Shown in pieces: positions 15,188 to 15,202 of a stretch of 15,202 nucleotides of DNA. The stretch spans positions 1-15,202 of the forward strand of contig URSW01000019.1 of assembly GCA_900550625.1 (NCBI GenBank), read 5' to 3'. The notes beneath the pieces are model-generated. The model did no database searches and was not told where the DNA came from. It saw nothing but the letters and a program-made list of their open reading frames with translations. Within the stretch, counting starts at the first letter, position 1. Each line of letters starts with the position of its first letter. A program made the position numbers and the translations under genes. This stretch comes from an uncultured Eubacteriales bacterium (GTDB lineage Bacteria > Bacillota > Clostridia > Oscillospirales > CAG-272).

Positions 15188-15202
15188 ATGAAAATTAAGC
15201 TG
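15188..15202 (+). CDS. Probable start of the next gene, cut by the window edge
   Basis: ATG at 15188 begins M-K-I-K-L and stays open to the end of the window. AAAGGA at 15175-15180 lies seven bases upstream as a plausible RBS. Five codons give no clue to function. An earlier ATG at 15180 stops after three codons and is rejected. Confidence 0.5.

Noticed and set aside
1..15202. CRISPR arrays, tRNA or rRNA genes, insertion-sequence transposase
   Set aside because: No regularly spaced repeats, no tRNA-like or rRNA-like stretch and no transposase motif were seen; the only mobile-element trace is the ArdC-like fragment.

Overview
The window looks like a chromosomal segment of an uncultured or gut-type Clostridia (Firmicutes; Lachnospiraceae or Oscillospirales-like). 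This rests on strong AAGGAGG-type ribosome binding sites, tightly packed co-directional genes, a Clostridia-style short citrate synthase, and a carbohydrate ABC transport cluster with NHL/Yip1 and DUF5696-type proteins. The taxon is an inference; there is no rRNA or marker gene here.

Region 1 (1 to about 513) is different DNA. The minus strand carries the C-terminal side of an ArdC/DUF1738-like (zincin-type) mobile-element protein that runs off the left edge. Its N-terminal half is missing. At about 505-525 the sequence switches to the body of a plus-strand solute-binding protein that lacks its signal peptide, promoter and RBS. Two genes, head to head, each beheaded at the same point, indicate a recombination breakpoint or an assembly chimera. 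A perfect 10-bp inverted repeat (487-511) sits there.

Region 2 (514-12539) is one long plus-strand operon of seven genes, closed by a textbook terminator at 12604-12639. The genes are: a large solute-binding protein with two tandem beta-sandwich modules; a first pair of MalF/MalG-type permeases; a secreted or membrane-anchored NHL beta-propeller/TPR/Yip1 fusion; a large exported DUF5696-like protein with a TIM-barrel-like core, charged helix and acidic tail; and a second, divergent pair of permeases. Gaps between genes 2 to 7 are 2-21 bp. No ATPase is encoded, so a shared MsmK/UgpC-type ATPase elsewhere probably energises both permease pairs. The likely job is capture, surface handling and import of a complex glycan or related polymer. 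The substrate is unknown.

Region 3 (12540-15202) is housekeeping-like. A promoter (12743-12770) and a leader with two back-to-back hairpins precede a GTG-started citrate synthase, which has its own terminator. Then comes a glycerophosphodiester phosphodiesterase whose only possible start, a GTG, lies where its predicted promoter would begin transcription (a candidate leaderless mRNA). A new gene appears to start at 15188 and is cut by the window edge.
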